From assembly GCA_002337145.1 (NCBI GenBank), contig DDFK01000002.1:900456-964455 (forward strand): a stretch of DNA of 64,000 nucleotides. The letters run 5' to 3'. The notes under the pieces were generated by a model that saw nothing but the letters and a program-made list of their open reading frames with translations, made no database searches and had not been told where the DNA came from. This DNA comes from Chitinophagaceae bacterium UBA1930 (GTDB lineage Bacteria > Bacteroidota > Bacteroidia > Chitinophagales > Chitinophagaceae). This document shows positions 7,828-15,400 of the stretch, one piece after another (positions within the stretch are counted from its first letter, which is position 1; each line of letters begins with the position of its first letter). Made by a program: the position numbers and the translations under genes.

Positions 7828-9267
7828 ATGAAAAAACACTTCCTATTGTTAGCATTGTTATGCTACTGCTCTTCTGCTATGTTATATGCACAAAAGCCGG
7901 TAACCATTAATCCCAACCCGTATTACAGCCTGCTGGTAAACAGCGTCGATAAAAATGGGGGCGTACCGCTACAGTCTTTTATTAATGGAAGAAAAGGCGA
8001 TACCATTTTATTGATTGGCGGGCGAACAACCGGTCTGCATAATTTTTCAGGTACGGCCTTCCCCTTCAGCACATCAAACGATAAGCTAATGGTATATGTA
8101 CCCGGCAATGCTGTTGGTAAAAGCAAGCTGTACACGGTTAGCGTGCCTGCTACGCTGCCACAACAAAACAGGTTGCAACTTGCATCAACCAACATGCAGT
8201 TTTGCCAGGATGGCGATACCCTATACAGTATAGGTGGCTATGGCTTTAATGGCGTAAAAAATAACGACAGCTCTTACGGAACATTCAACAGCTTCTTTGC
8301 AGTGAATGTGCGTGGGCTGGTGAATGCCATTGTTGCCAACGATACCGCAAGTACCAAACTGGCAAGCTATTTTACTTTCTCCACACAACCTTCCGTTACC
8401 GACTCTACCATGGCAGTAACCGGTGGCGAGTTGGTAAAGATGGGCACGGATTATTACCTGGTAGTGGGACAAGACTTTCAGGGAAAATATGGTGCGGGCA
8501 AATTGCACTACCAACGCTACACCAATACCATAACAAGGTTGCATTTCAATTATACCGCAACAAGCCTTACCTACAATATTGTTGAAACAATTACCGACCC
8601 TGCCCAGCAGTTTCATAGAAGGGACCTGAACGTGGTACCGGTAGTGGCCATTAACGGCAAGCCCGGTATAGATGTGTATGGCGGTGTGTTTACGCCTACG
8701 GTAAATGGAGGCCCTTACCTGAACCCGATTAAAGTACGTGCCAACCCAATTCTTGAAACCTATTATACGGTGGATACTTCTTTTGTACAATACTTTAACC
8801 AATATGCTTCTGCCCATGTACTCATGTACGATGGGCTGAGGAACACCATGTTTGCTTCCCTGTTGGGCGGCATTAGCCTGTACGACAGCGTTAAGACAGT
8901 AAACAGCCATACGCCCATACAGCCTTCTGATACAACCATGCCGTGGACAAGTGCCATATCAACCATAGCAAGGAATGCAACGGGCAAGTTTGTGGAATAT
9001 GCATCAGACAACAATACCATGCCTGCATTGATTGGTGCCGAAGCAAGGTTCATCCCTTACCAGCAATTCCTGAAAGATGGCAGCGAAGAAATTATCGACT
9101 ACAATAAAGTGGTACTCTATGCCGCAAAAAACAAGACCACGGTGGTAAATATAGGCTTCCTGTTTGGTGGCATCATCTCCTCAACCGAAGATGGCTCTGG
9201 CCCAACCAATAGCGATCCTGCTTTATATAAAGTAAGCGTGAAAATAAACCTGCTCAAGAAAAAATAA
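7828..9267 (+). CDS. Secreted Kelch-like beta-propeller protein
   Basis: The ATG at 7828 gives a Sec signal peptide (MKKHFLLLALLCYCSSAMLYAQ) and is preferred over an upstream in-frame TTG. The mature protein, about 457 residues, contains repeated GG-centred blades: ILLIGGRTTGLHNF, LYSIGGYGFNG, MAVTGGELVKMGTDYYLVVGQDF, IDVYGGVFTPTVNGG and ASLLGGISLYD. These suggest a Kelch / galactose-oxidase-like propeller, although the blades are irregular. The copper-radical residues of galactose oxidase cannot be confirmed from this reading. It is the first gene of an operon with the FAD oxidase (9310) and the ThDP decarboxylase (10905), with only 42 and 2 bp between genes. A role in binding substrate or glycans at the cell surface is possible but unproven. 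Confidence 0.65.
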   Translation: MKKHFLLLALLCYCSSAMLYAQKPVTINPNPYYSLLVNSVDKNGGVPLQSFINGRKGDTILLIGGRTTGLHNFSGTAFPFSTSNDKLMVYVPGNAVGKSKLYTVSVPATLPQQNRLQLASTNMQFCQDGDTLYSIGGYGFNGVKNNDSSYGTFNSFFAVNVRGLVNAIVANDTASTKLASYFTFSTQPSVTDSTMAVTGGELVKMGTDYYLVVGQDFQGKYGAGKLHYQRYTNTITRLHFNYTATSLTYNIVETITDPAQQFHRRDLNVVPVVAINGKPGIDVYGGVFTPTVNGGPYLNPIKVRANPILETYYTVDTSFVQYFNQYASAHVLMYDGLRNTMFASLLGGISLYDSVKTVNSHTPIQPSDTTMPWTSAISTIARNATGKFVEYASDNNTMPALIGAEARFIPYQQFLKDGSEEIIDYNKVVLYAAKNKTTVVNIGFLFGGIISSTEDGSGPTNSDPALYKVSVKINLLKKK

Positions 9268-9309
9268 CCGGCACGCATTATTTAAAAACAAACAGCAAAA
9301 AAATTGTCT

Positions 9310-10902
9310 ATGAAAAAATTATCAGAAGCACTGCAACTCGATGTGGCCGTTATAGGCGGAGGCATTGCAGGCACCTACAGTGCATGGCGTTTGCAAAAGG
9401 CAAACACTGCAAAGAAAAAACAGTCCATTGCCCTGTTCGAGTACAGCAGCCGTATTGGCGGAAGGCTCTACTCCAGAACATTGCCCGATATGCCCAATGT
9501 GGTAGCCGAACTTGGTGGCATGCGTTACATACCATCAACACAGCCCCTGGTTACAGGGCTGATTGAAAAACTGAAACTGCCAACCAAGATTTTCCCGATG
9601 GGCAACCCCGATAAGACCATTGATGCAAAACTGAACTATTATTACCTGCGTGGCAAGCATTTGAAGCTGTACGAACTGAGTGAGAAAGGAAAGATACCTT
9701 ACAATGTGTCCTGGCAGGAGGAAGGCATGAACCCCGACCAGTTGCAGGCAAAAATCATGAAGCTCTATGTTTCCAATGCAAGCAGCCTGTCCTTTCAGGA
9801 CTGGTTCAATGTAGAAGTGTTTGGCAAGTATATGTACCAGATTGGCTACTGGAATTTTTTAAGCCAGGTACTGACCAACGAAGCCTATAGCTATATGCGT
9901 GATGCAGGCGGTTACGATGCCAACGTGGCCAATGCAAGCACCATTGCCCAATTGCCCGTTAGCGATTTTGGCCCCACAACAGAATTCAGGACATTGGTAA
10001 AAGGTTACCAGTCATTGCCTGTTCATTTGGCAGAAGAATTTGATAAAGATGGTGGCCAAACCTATATGAACCAGCGTTTGAAAAGCATCGTCAAACAAAA
10101 GAATGGTAGCTACCAACTTACATTTGTGGCAACCGTTACCAAAGACTTTACCACAACAGATAAAGATCCCGTTCATGAAACAGTAGTCTATGCCAAGAAG
10201 ATCATTCTTGCCATGCCACGCAGGTCATTGGAACTGATACAATGGAATCAGTTTACAGACAACGAATTCCTGAAAAAGAACATTGAAAGCGTACTGATAC
10301 AAAGTGCCTTTAAACTATTCATGGGTTACGATTACCCTTGGTGGCGTTCGCTGAACCTTTGGTACGGACGCTCCATTACCGACCTACCCATACGCCAGAC
10401 TTATTATTTTGATGTGGAAGGAGAGCAGCCCGGTACCGATGATCCCAGCAATACCAAAGCATTGCTTATGGCATCGTACAACGATATATCAACCGTTCCT
10501 TTCTGGAAAGGATTGGAAAACGGCGAACCTTATAGGGGCAATGATACCAGCTTGAAAGAAGGCATTGACCCTACACCGCCTGCAGAATACGAAGCCACAG
10601 AAAACATGGTGGAAGAGGCACACCAACAAGTAATGGAAATGCATGGACTGGAAAGGATGGACAAGCCATTTGCTGCCATCTTCCACGACTGGAGCGGCGA
10701 CCCTTATGGTGGTGGCTGGCACGAGTGGAAAGCGGGGTACCGCTATGATACCATCATTGAAAAAATGGTAAAGCCTGTTGACAACGAAGACGTGTTCATT
10801 ATTGGTGAAGCATACTCTAACAACCAAGGCTGGGTTGAGGGTTCGTTGGAAACTGCAAACGACATGATGAACAGATTTTTTAAACTTCAATTCCTGCCAT
10901 AA
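9310..10902 (+). CDS. FAD-dependent amine / L-amino-acid oxidase family protein
   Basis: A 530-residue flavoprotein. The dinucleotide-binding motif is VAVIGGGIAGTYSAWRL (Gly16-Gly21), followed by FEYSSRIGGRLYS (the RxGGR motif, residues 48-52) and AELGGMRY (residues 66-73), the pattern of L-amino-acid oxidases and tryptophan 2-monooxygenase-like enzymes. The C-terminal FAD motif is VFIIGEAYSNNQGWVEGSLETA. No signal peptide is present. The ATG at 9310 is preferred over TTG at 9304. The gene ends 2 bp before the ThDP decarboxylase. Oxidation of an amino acid to the 2-oxo acid, followed by decarboxylation to an aldehyde, would be a coherent pathway. The substrate cannot be read from sequence; an amine oxidase acting on a polyamine or a tailored metabolite is an alternative. 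Confidence 0.82.
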   Translation: MKKLSEALQLDVAVIGGGIAGTYSAWRLQKANTAKKKQSIALFEYSSRIGGRLYSRTLPDMPNVVAELGGMRYIPSTQPLVTGLIEKLKLPTKIFPMGNPDKTIDAKLNYYYLRGKHLKLYELSEKGKIPYNVSWQEEGMNPDQLQAKIMKLYVSNASSLSFQDWFNVEVFGKYMYQIGYWNFLSQVLTNEAYSYMRDAGGYDANVANASTIAQLPVSDFGPTTEFRTLVKGYQSLPVHLAEEFDKDGGQTYMNQRLKSIVKQKNGSYQLTFVATVTKDFTTTDKDPVHETVVYAKKIILAMPRRSLELIQWNQFTDNEFLKKNIESVLIQSAFKLFMGYDYPWWRSLNLWYGRSITDLPIRQTYYFDVEGEQPGTDDPSNTKALLMASYNDISTVPFWKGLENGEPYRGNDTSLKEGIDPTPPAEYEATENMVEEAHQQVMEMHGLERMDKPFAAIFHDWSGDPYGGGWHEWKAGYRYDTIIEKMVKPVDNEDVFIIGEAYSNNQGWVEGSLETANDMMNRFFKLQFLP

Positions 10903-10904
10903 CC

Positions 10905-12587
10905 ATGAACAATAAACTCGCTTCACCGGCACCCGTAAAATACACGGTATCTGATTACATAGCAGACCGTTTAAAAGAACTGGATATACAACACATTTTT
11001 GATGTGCCAGGGGATTTTGTCACCAACTTTATGAATGTTGTGGTTGACAAGCACCCGGAAATAAAATTCATTACAACACCCAATGAATTGATAGCAGGAT
11101 ATTCTGCTGATGCCTACACCCGTTTGAACGGTGCAGGGGCCGTTGCCGTAACCTATGGTGTTGGTGCTTTCAGTTTGCTAAATGCGGTTGCCGGTGCTTT
11201 TGTTGAACGCAACCCCCTGATTGTGTTGAACGGTTGCCCATCCACTTCCGACAGGGTGTACGAAGACCAGAAAGGTGTGCTAATACACCACAGTACAGGC
11301 AATTTTGCTACCGACATGAACGTGTATAAAAATGTTACAGTGGCTGCCGTTTCTATTGGCGACCCAACAAAAGCCCCAGCAATGATTGATGAAACCATTG
11401 AAGCGGCTTTTAAGTGGAGAAGGCCTGTGTACATAGAAGTATGGAAGGATGTTTGGCAAATGGACTGCGAGAAACCAACCGGCAAACTGAAACTGGAAAC
11501 ACCTGTTAGCGACCCCGATGTTTTAAAAGCTGCAGTAGCCAGTATAGTGGACCGGATAATCAACGCAAAGAACCCGTTATTCTGGGCCGGGATAGAACTG
11601 GGGCGTTACAACTTGCAGGCATCTTTCAAGAAACTGCTGGCACAAACAAATATTCCTTATGTAACCACCCTGTTGGCAAAATCGGTGATTGCCGAAAACA
11701 ATGAATGGTTTAAAGGGGTGTACACTGGTTCGGCATGTGAGTTGCCCATACGCACTGCTGTAAACAAGAGCGATTTGTTTATTGGTCTTGGTACCATTGT
11801 TACCGACGATTATTTGAACCTTGTAAACACCAAATATGCCGACATGATTGTGGTGTACAATGGTAAAGTGCGTGTAGGTTACCAAGAATACAACAACGTG
11901 TACCTGGCAGATATAATGAAGGCATTGCTTGCAGTAAAAACAGTAAAGGGTATCTATACACCAAAGGCTATTGCCAAAAAAGAAGTAAAAGCAAAAGCAG
12001 TTGCAAAAGGCAACCTTACCTTCAATACTTTTTTTGATGTAGTGAAGCCCTGGCTGGATGACAGCATGACTGTATTGATTGATGAAAGCGACTCCATGTA
12101 CGTGGCATCAGACATACAGAGCAATAGGGCCAATTCATTTGTATCAGAAGCAGCATGGGGCTCCATTGGTTATGCAGCAGGTGCAGCGGCGGGTGCTGCA
12201 CTCTCAACCAAATACAGACCAGTGGTATTTGCAGGCGATGGTGGCTTTCACATGATTGCCCAATGCCTGGAAACATTGGTACAGTATTGTCCCGGCAGCA
12301 TTGTATTTGTAATGAACAATGCCATATTCGGTATAGAGCAGGCCCTGATTAATTGGAAGGCATTTGACGACCCAAGCACATTCGAATCCTACAACCTTTT
12401 TCCTGTATGGAAATATGGTGCACTGGCCGAAACATTTGGTGCAAAGGCCTACCGTATAACAACGATTGAAGAACTGGTAGCTTTACTGCCCGAACTGAAA
12501 CAGAACAAAAATGTGGTATCCCTGATTGATGTAGTGATACCTACAACGGATCTGCCACCACAGATTAAAAGGTTGGCAACGGAATAG
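10905..12587 (+). CDS. ThDP-dependent 2-oxoacid decarboxylase (pyruvate/indolepyruvate decarboxylase family)
   Basis: A 560-residue protein with the three domains of this family. The N-terminal pyrimidine-binding domain has the catalytic Glu61 in PNELIAGYSADAYTR and the His pair 128-129 in LIHHSTGNF, which is specific to the decarboxylases rather than acetolactate synthase. The ThDP-binding motif FAGDGGFHMIAQ with MNNAIFGIE lies near residues 443-475. Length and motifs fit pyruvate, phenylpyruvate or indolepyruvate decarboxylase. The gene starts 2 bp after the FAD oxidase stop, which is strong evidence for a shared pathway: amino acid to 2-oxo acid to aldehyde. If the amino acid were tryptophan the product would be indole-3-acetaldehyde, but substrate choice is inference only. 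A perfect hairpin terminator follows at 12606. Confidence 0.85.
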   Translation: MNNKLASPAPVKYTVSDYIADRLKELDIQHIFDVPGDFVTNFMNVVVDKHPEIKFITTPNELIAGYSADAYTRLNGAGAVAVTYGVGAFSLLNAVAGAFVERNPLIVLNGCPSTSDRVYEDQKGVLIHHSTGNFATDMNVYKNVTVAAVSIGDPTKAPAMIDETIEAAFKWRRPVYIEVWKDVWQMDCEKPTGKLKLETPVSDPDVLKAAVASIVDRIINAKNPLFWAGIELGRYNLQASFKKLLAQTNIPYVTTLLAKSVIAENNEWFKGVYTGSACELPIRTAVNKSDLFIGLGTIVTDDYLNLVNTKYADMIVVYNGKVRVGYQEYNNVYLADIMKALLAVKTVKGIYTPKAIAKKEVKAKAVAKGNLTFNTFFDVVKPWLDDSMTVLIDESDSMYVASDIQSNRANSFVSEAAWGSIGYAAGAAAGAALSTKYRPVVFAGDGGFHMIAQCLETLVQYCPGSIVFVMNNAIFGIEQALINWKAFDDPSTFESYNLFPVWKYGALAETFGAKAYRITTIEELVALLPELKQNKNVVSLIDVVIPTTDLPPQIKRLATE

Positions 12588-12605
12588 TGGTATTTATTAC
12601 TGCAA

Positions 12606-12640
12606 CAAAAATAGCCTTGCATTATGCAAGGCTATTTTTG
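12606..12640. terminator. Bidirectional intrinsic terminator
   Basis: The 17-nt arms (12606-12622 and 12624-12640) are perfectly complementary around a single central base. They read AAAAATAGCCTTGCAT and its complement, with A and T tracts at both ends. It lies between the convergent genes ending at 12587 (plus) and 12665 (minus) and should terminate both. Confidence 0.9.
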
Positions 12641-12664
12641 TTTAAGGACGCTATAAGATTTTAA

Positions 12665-13906
12665 TTAAAACAGACTGAACTTTTCAGGTAAAGTCAATTT
12701 GAAATTTAAATTGGTAGTGATAGTTGAAGAACTGTTTTTGTAATTCTTTTCATAACCAGCATATACATTCAGCCATATACCATCCATAATATTCAGTTCG
12801 GCACCTAAATTAAACAGCAGCTTGTTCTCGTCTAGTTTCCCGGTATAGCCATACTGAAGTTCGGCAAAGCCCTTAACCCTGTTGGTGCCAACCAGGTACC
12901 TTACAGGTAAATAAAAATTGAAATAAGACTTGTTGGCATTTGCTTTAACGGTATCGGTAAGGTTTTTCGAAATCTGTGCGTTTATTCCAATCAATAACTG
13001 GCCATGCTTGCCCGCCTTCTTGGCATAAGTTGCCCATAACTGTGCATTATTGAAAAGTATATTCTTTACCAGGCTGTCCGGCGAAGAGGATAGATAGGAA
13101 AAAGCAACATCTAATTTGTCATCGTTCCAATGGTCTTTTTTATATTGGTCTTTTTCTTTCTTTAACCAGTTCTCAAAACTTTGTGTGGAATCGTTAACAG
13201 GGTTGGGGTCGTTTGTAAGGGTGGGGCAGAAATATTTTTGAAAATTGATGAACTTCTTTTGCCATACAGAATCCTTTTTCTTAAGCCTTATATCAAGTTC
13301 ATATTCCCAATCCACCAAACTGTCTATCTTATCGTGGGCAATATTGTCATCGCCCAGCCAACTTTTTACAGAATCTATGTTGGCCTGTGCAAATTTCTTT
13401 CTGCAATCGCTTGTTTCATGTCTGAACTTTTGTAGCTTTTCTGCAATCCTTTTCAGTTCATCCATATCGGTGGCAAAATCACCTTTGCTTATCAAGCTAA
13501 TCCTTACACCCAATGCCAGGTTCCTGCCCGATGGGGATAATAAACTATCGGTAGAAGACCCCAATGATATGCGTAGGCTATTGATTATTTTGTTTGCAGC
13601 ATATTTCTTTAACTCGGTAGGGGCCTTGTTTGCATTTAAGAGCAATGCAGGCGATATTTCCATTGCAAATGCTTTGGGTATAACAGCCTTGCCGTTATTG
13701 CTGAACGAAGAGACACTTACGGCCAACGCATGCGGGGTAGAGGGTCTTAATATATTGGACGGCTCCGTGCCCAATGCCTTAAAAGCCGGCATGTCTGGTA
13801 CAACAAAATTCAGTTTCATATTGCTCAGCAAGGCAGAGTCAATATTCTGTGCTTTTGCCAACAAAATCAATAGACACAAGGATAGCAATAGTATTGTTTT
13901 CTTCAT
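12665..13906 (-). CDS. Secreted, probably outer-membrane beta-barrel protein
   Basis: The ATG at 13906 gives a signal peptide (MKKTILLLSLCLLILLAKAQ); an upstream in-frame start at 13927 is less likely. The 413-residue protein has a central charged, helical region around residues 140-270, with many Lys/Asp/Glu and the repeated KFINFQKYF / DSLVDWEYELDIRLKKKDS type of sequence. The last 120 residues show alternating strands (LLIGINAQIS, SYFNFYLPVRYL, GFAELQYGYTG, LLFNLGAELNI, IWLNVYAGYEKN, TTNLNFKLTL) that look like an outer-membrane barrel, ending in Phe. No family name is recognised. It is the last gene of a three-gene minus-strand unit, 4 bp after the gene at 13911. Its function is unknown. 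Confidence 0.65.
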   Translation of the reverse strand: MKKTILLLSLCLLILLAKAQNIDSALLSNMKLNFVVPDMPAFKALGTEPSNILRPSTPHALAVSVSSFSNNGKAVIPKAFAMEISPALLLNANKAPTELKKYAANKIINSLRISLGSSTDSLLSPSGRNLALGVRISLISKGDFATDMDELKRIAEKLQKFRHETSDCRKKFAQANIDSVKSWLGDDNIAHDKIDSLVDWEYELDIRLKKKDSVWQKKFINFQKYFCPTLTNDPNPVNDSTQSFENWLKKEKDQYKKDHWNDDKLDVAFSYLSSSPDSLVKNILFNNAQLWATYAKKAGKHGQLLIGINAQISKNLTDTVKANANKSYFNFYLPVRYLVGTNRVKGFAELQYGYTGKLDENKLLFNLGAELNIMDGIWLNVYAGYEKNYKNSSSTITTNLNFKLTLPEKFSLF

Positions 13907-13910
13907 GCAT

Positions 13911-14309
13911 TTATGATTTTGCAACAAGTTTTACAAATAGCAAAGAATATTGGGCTTTGCCCGATAGTTGTGTTGTTGGATCGGTAGGGTCTGTCTGGTC
14001 CACTGCAGAGCCAATCAGTTTTCCGTCCTGAAATATCTGTAACGAGATTTTATAGGTTTTGTCCACATTGGGATTATTGCCATAAAAGCCTGTTTCAAGT
14101 TTAACCCTTCTTCCATTATTGGCAGCAATGGGCGTAGGCAATGTAACGGAGTCATCATTGGGGTTTAGATTATCGCCTTGCAATAAGGTGGTTTGCAGGT
14201 TGCTATTGTTCTCTTTTAGGTACATTTCATAGTCTGCAACCATGTTTCCTAAAAAAGTTGCCTTGGCAATAATTGCACCACCGGCAGGGTTAAATGTTGC
14301 TGTTTCCAT
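13911..14309 (-). CDS. Uncharacterised small protein
   Basis: A 132-residue protein without signal peptide or membrane segment, beginning METATFNPAGGAIIAKATFLGNMVADYEMYL. The composition alternates polar and hydrophobic residues (KTYKISLQIFQDGKLIGSAVD, QYSLLFVKLVAKS at the end), which suggests a small beta-sandwich. No known family is recognised. It lies 6 bp downstream of the membrane protein gene (14316) and 4 bp upstream of the secreted barrel-like protein (13906), so the three are almost certainly co-transcribed. I assign no function beyond membership in this unit. Confidence 0.6.
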   Translation of the reverse strand: METATFNPAGGAIIAKATFLGNMVADYEMYLKENNSNLQTTLLQGDNLNPNDDSVTLPTPIAANNGRRVKLETGFYGNNPNVDKTYKISLQIFQDGKLIGSAVDQTDPTDPTTQLSGKAQYSLLFVKLVAKS

Positions 14310-14315
14310 TTTGGT

Positions 14316-14951
14316 CTATTTATTTTCAGTTGATTTCAATGCAGCATAGGTACCTGCACTCAGCCCAAGCAAGATAAGGTTGTTGTCTGAAATGATGGGC
14401 ATTACCCCATTCACAATATCGCTGCTGGAACTATAGGTAACCTCTTTCAGTTGCTTGATGGTATAATAAATGAACCATAACCCAAAAATAAAATTGAACA
14501 TAAATGCCTGGAAACGGTGTATGCTAATGCCTGTTTTGTCCGAAAGTATGTCCAGCCAAAAACCGTTGCTTTTTTCATCCTTGCTAAGTGGTTCAGGAGC
14601 GGGAGTGGGGTTGGCTGTTTCCGCAGTATTGGCAGCGGCTGTGGCAGCGGCTTTGTAGTTTGTTTCGTCGCTAATATCAATAATTCTTGCAGAAGCTGTG
14701 GTTAAAGTACCTATGCCAAGCAATACTAGGGTAGAGGAATTCAGAGTAGGTATCTGCCCCGACGAAATAAGGGTGGCAATAAACGAAGCCAATACAATAA
14801 ACGTCCACCACAACAACTGCAGGCGGGCATAACTGTAAGGTTTTGGCGAAGCTGTGCTTGCATCGCAAATAATGCAATAACGTTTCTGCAAAAGCAACGC
14901 TATAATAAAAAGTGCTGCAAAAACAAATAGGTAAACAAGTCTTGCGTCCAT
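14316..14951 (-). CDS. Uncharacterised integral membrane protein
   Basis: A 211-residue protein with hydrophobic segments at roughly residues 5-21, 46-64, 72-88, 146-165 and 188-203. They are separated by an Ala/Thr/Pro-rich soluble stretch at residues 98-125 (AAATAAANTAETANPTPAPEP). A CIICD sequence near residue 28 could bind a metal but is not enough to call a domain. It is the first gene of a three-gene minus-strand unit that also encodes a small soluble protein and a secreted barrel-like protein. This gives one inner-membrane, one soluble and one outer-membrane component. A partial copy of the accessory-block operator lies 130 nt upstream at 15081-15096. Function unknown. Confidence 0.65.
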   Translation of the reverse strand: MDARLVYLFVFAALFIIALLLQKRYCIICDASTASPKPYSYARLQLLWWTFIVLASFIATLISSGQIPTLNSSTLVLLGIGTLTTASARIIDISDETNYKAAATAAANTAETANPTPAPEPLSKDEKSNGFWLDILSDKTGISIHRFQAFMFNFIFGLWFIYYTIKQLKEVTYSSSSDIVNGVMPIISDNNLILLGLSAGTYAALKSTENK

Positions 14952-15080
14952 AATGATAAAGGTTTAGTTGCCCGGCCGGGCTTTAAAGGGTTGGTATTAC
15001 ACGTTACCAAGGTATAGATGCAGTTATCAACATGCAAGCGTATTGGCTCGCCTTTTTATGCGTGGATGCCGAAAATAAAA

Positions 15081-15096
15081 TGCGTAGTTATACGCT
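15081..15096 (-). promoter_or_regulatory. Candidate operator of the accessory block, copy 4 (two half-sites)
   Basis: On the minus strand this reads AGCGTA, TAAC, TACGCA. This is the second and third half-sites of the architecture at 2597 and 7634, with the same 4-nt spacer. The distal half-site is not recognisable. It lies 130 nt upstream of the membrane protein start at 14951 and is oriented as the other copies are, third half-site toward the gene. Confidence 0.4.
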
Positions 15097-15163
15097 AACT
15101 GCAATGACTTATTTAACCCACTTTTACAGTCAGCAAGATTCTTTATTTGGGGTATCATTTAGT

Positions 15164-15196
15164 AAGGCCTCCGTTCCCACGGAGGCTTTATTTTTT
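15164..15196 (+). terminator. Intrinsic terminator without an upstream gene
   Basis: The arms GCCTCCGT and ACGGAGGC enclose a TCCC loop and are followed by a T-rich tract (TTTATTTTTT). No open reading frame of coding character precedes it on the plus strand, so it may end a short RNA begun in the 15000-15160 region. Confidence 0.7.
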
Positions 15197-15400
15197 ATAT
15201 ATAGATGCTTTATAAAAATCAGTCAATGCCTCCTGTCTACCTGCATATTTACCCTATAAACCACCACCTGCCTACCCCTGATGCCATTGTTGCTGTTTTG
15301 TAGCATTTTTCTTGCTGTTTTTTGCAGATTATGCGGGTAAAACTTTTGCTTTCATATAAACGCCGCAACCCCTACTTTTACAGCCCCAAATTGAAGTAAA

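Larger units (their letters stand above)
14952..15400. other. Intergenic region with operator-like site and terminator (449 bp)
   Basis: No convincing gene lies between the divergent starts at 14951 and 15401. The region has a two-half-site version of the accessory operator (15081-15096) and a hairpin terminator on the plus strand (15164-15196). A terminator with no gene before it suggests a short untranslated transcript or an attenuated leader, but no small-RNA family is recognised. Confidence 0.5.

Noticed and set aside
8221..8910. Antisense ORF of 229 codons inside the propeller gene
   Set aside because: The opposite strand has a signal peptide, repeated GG blades and operon context; this frame shows no motif.
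13245..13916. Antisense ORF of 223 codons opposite the secreted barrel-like protein
   Set aside because: Serine/leucine/phenylalanine-rich mirror of the coding strand; no family features.
15032..15259. Possible 75-codon gene in the 14952-15400 gap
   Set aside because: The frame runs through the hairpin terminator at 15164-15196, which is incompatible with a coding region.
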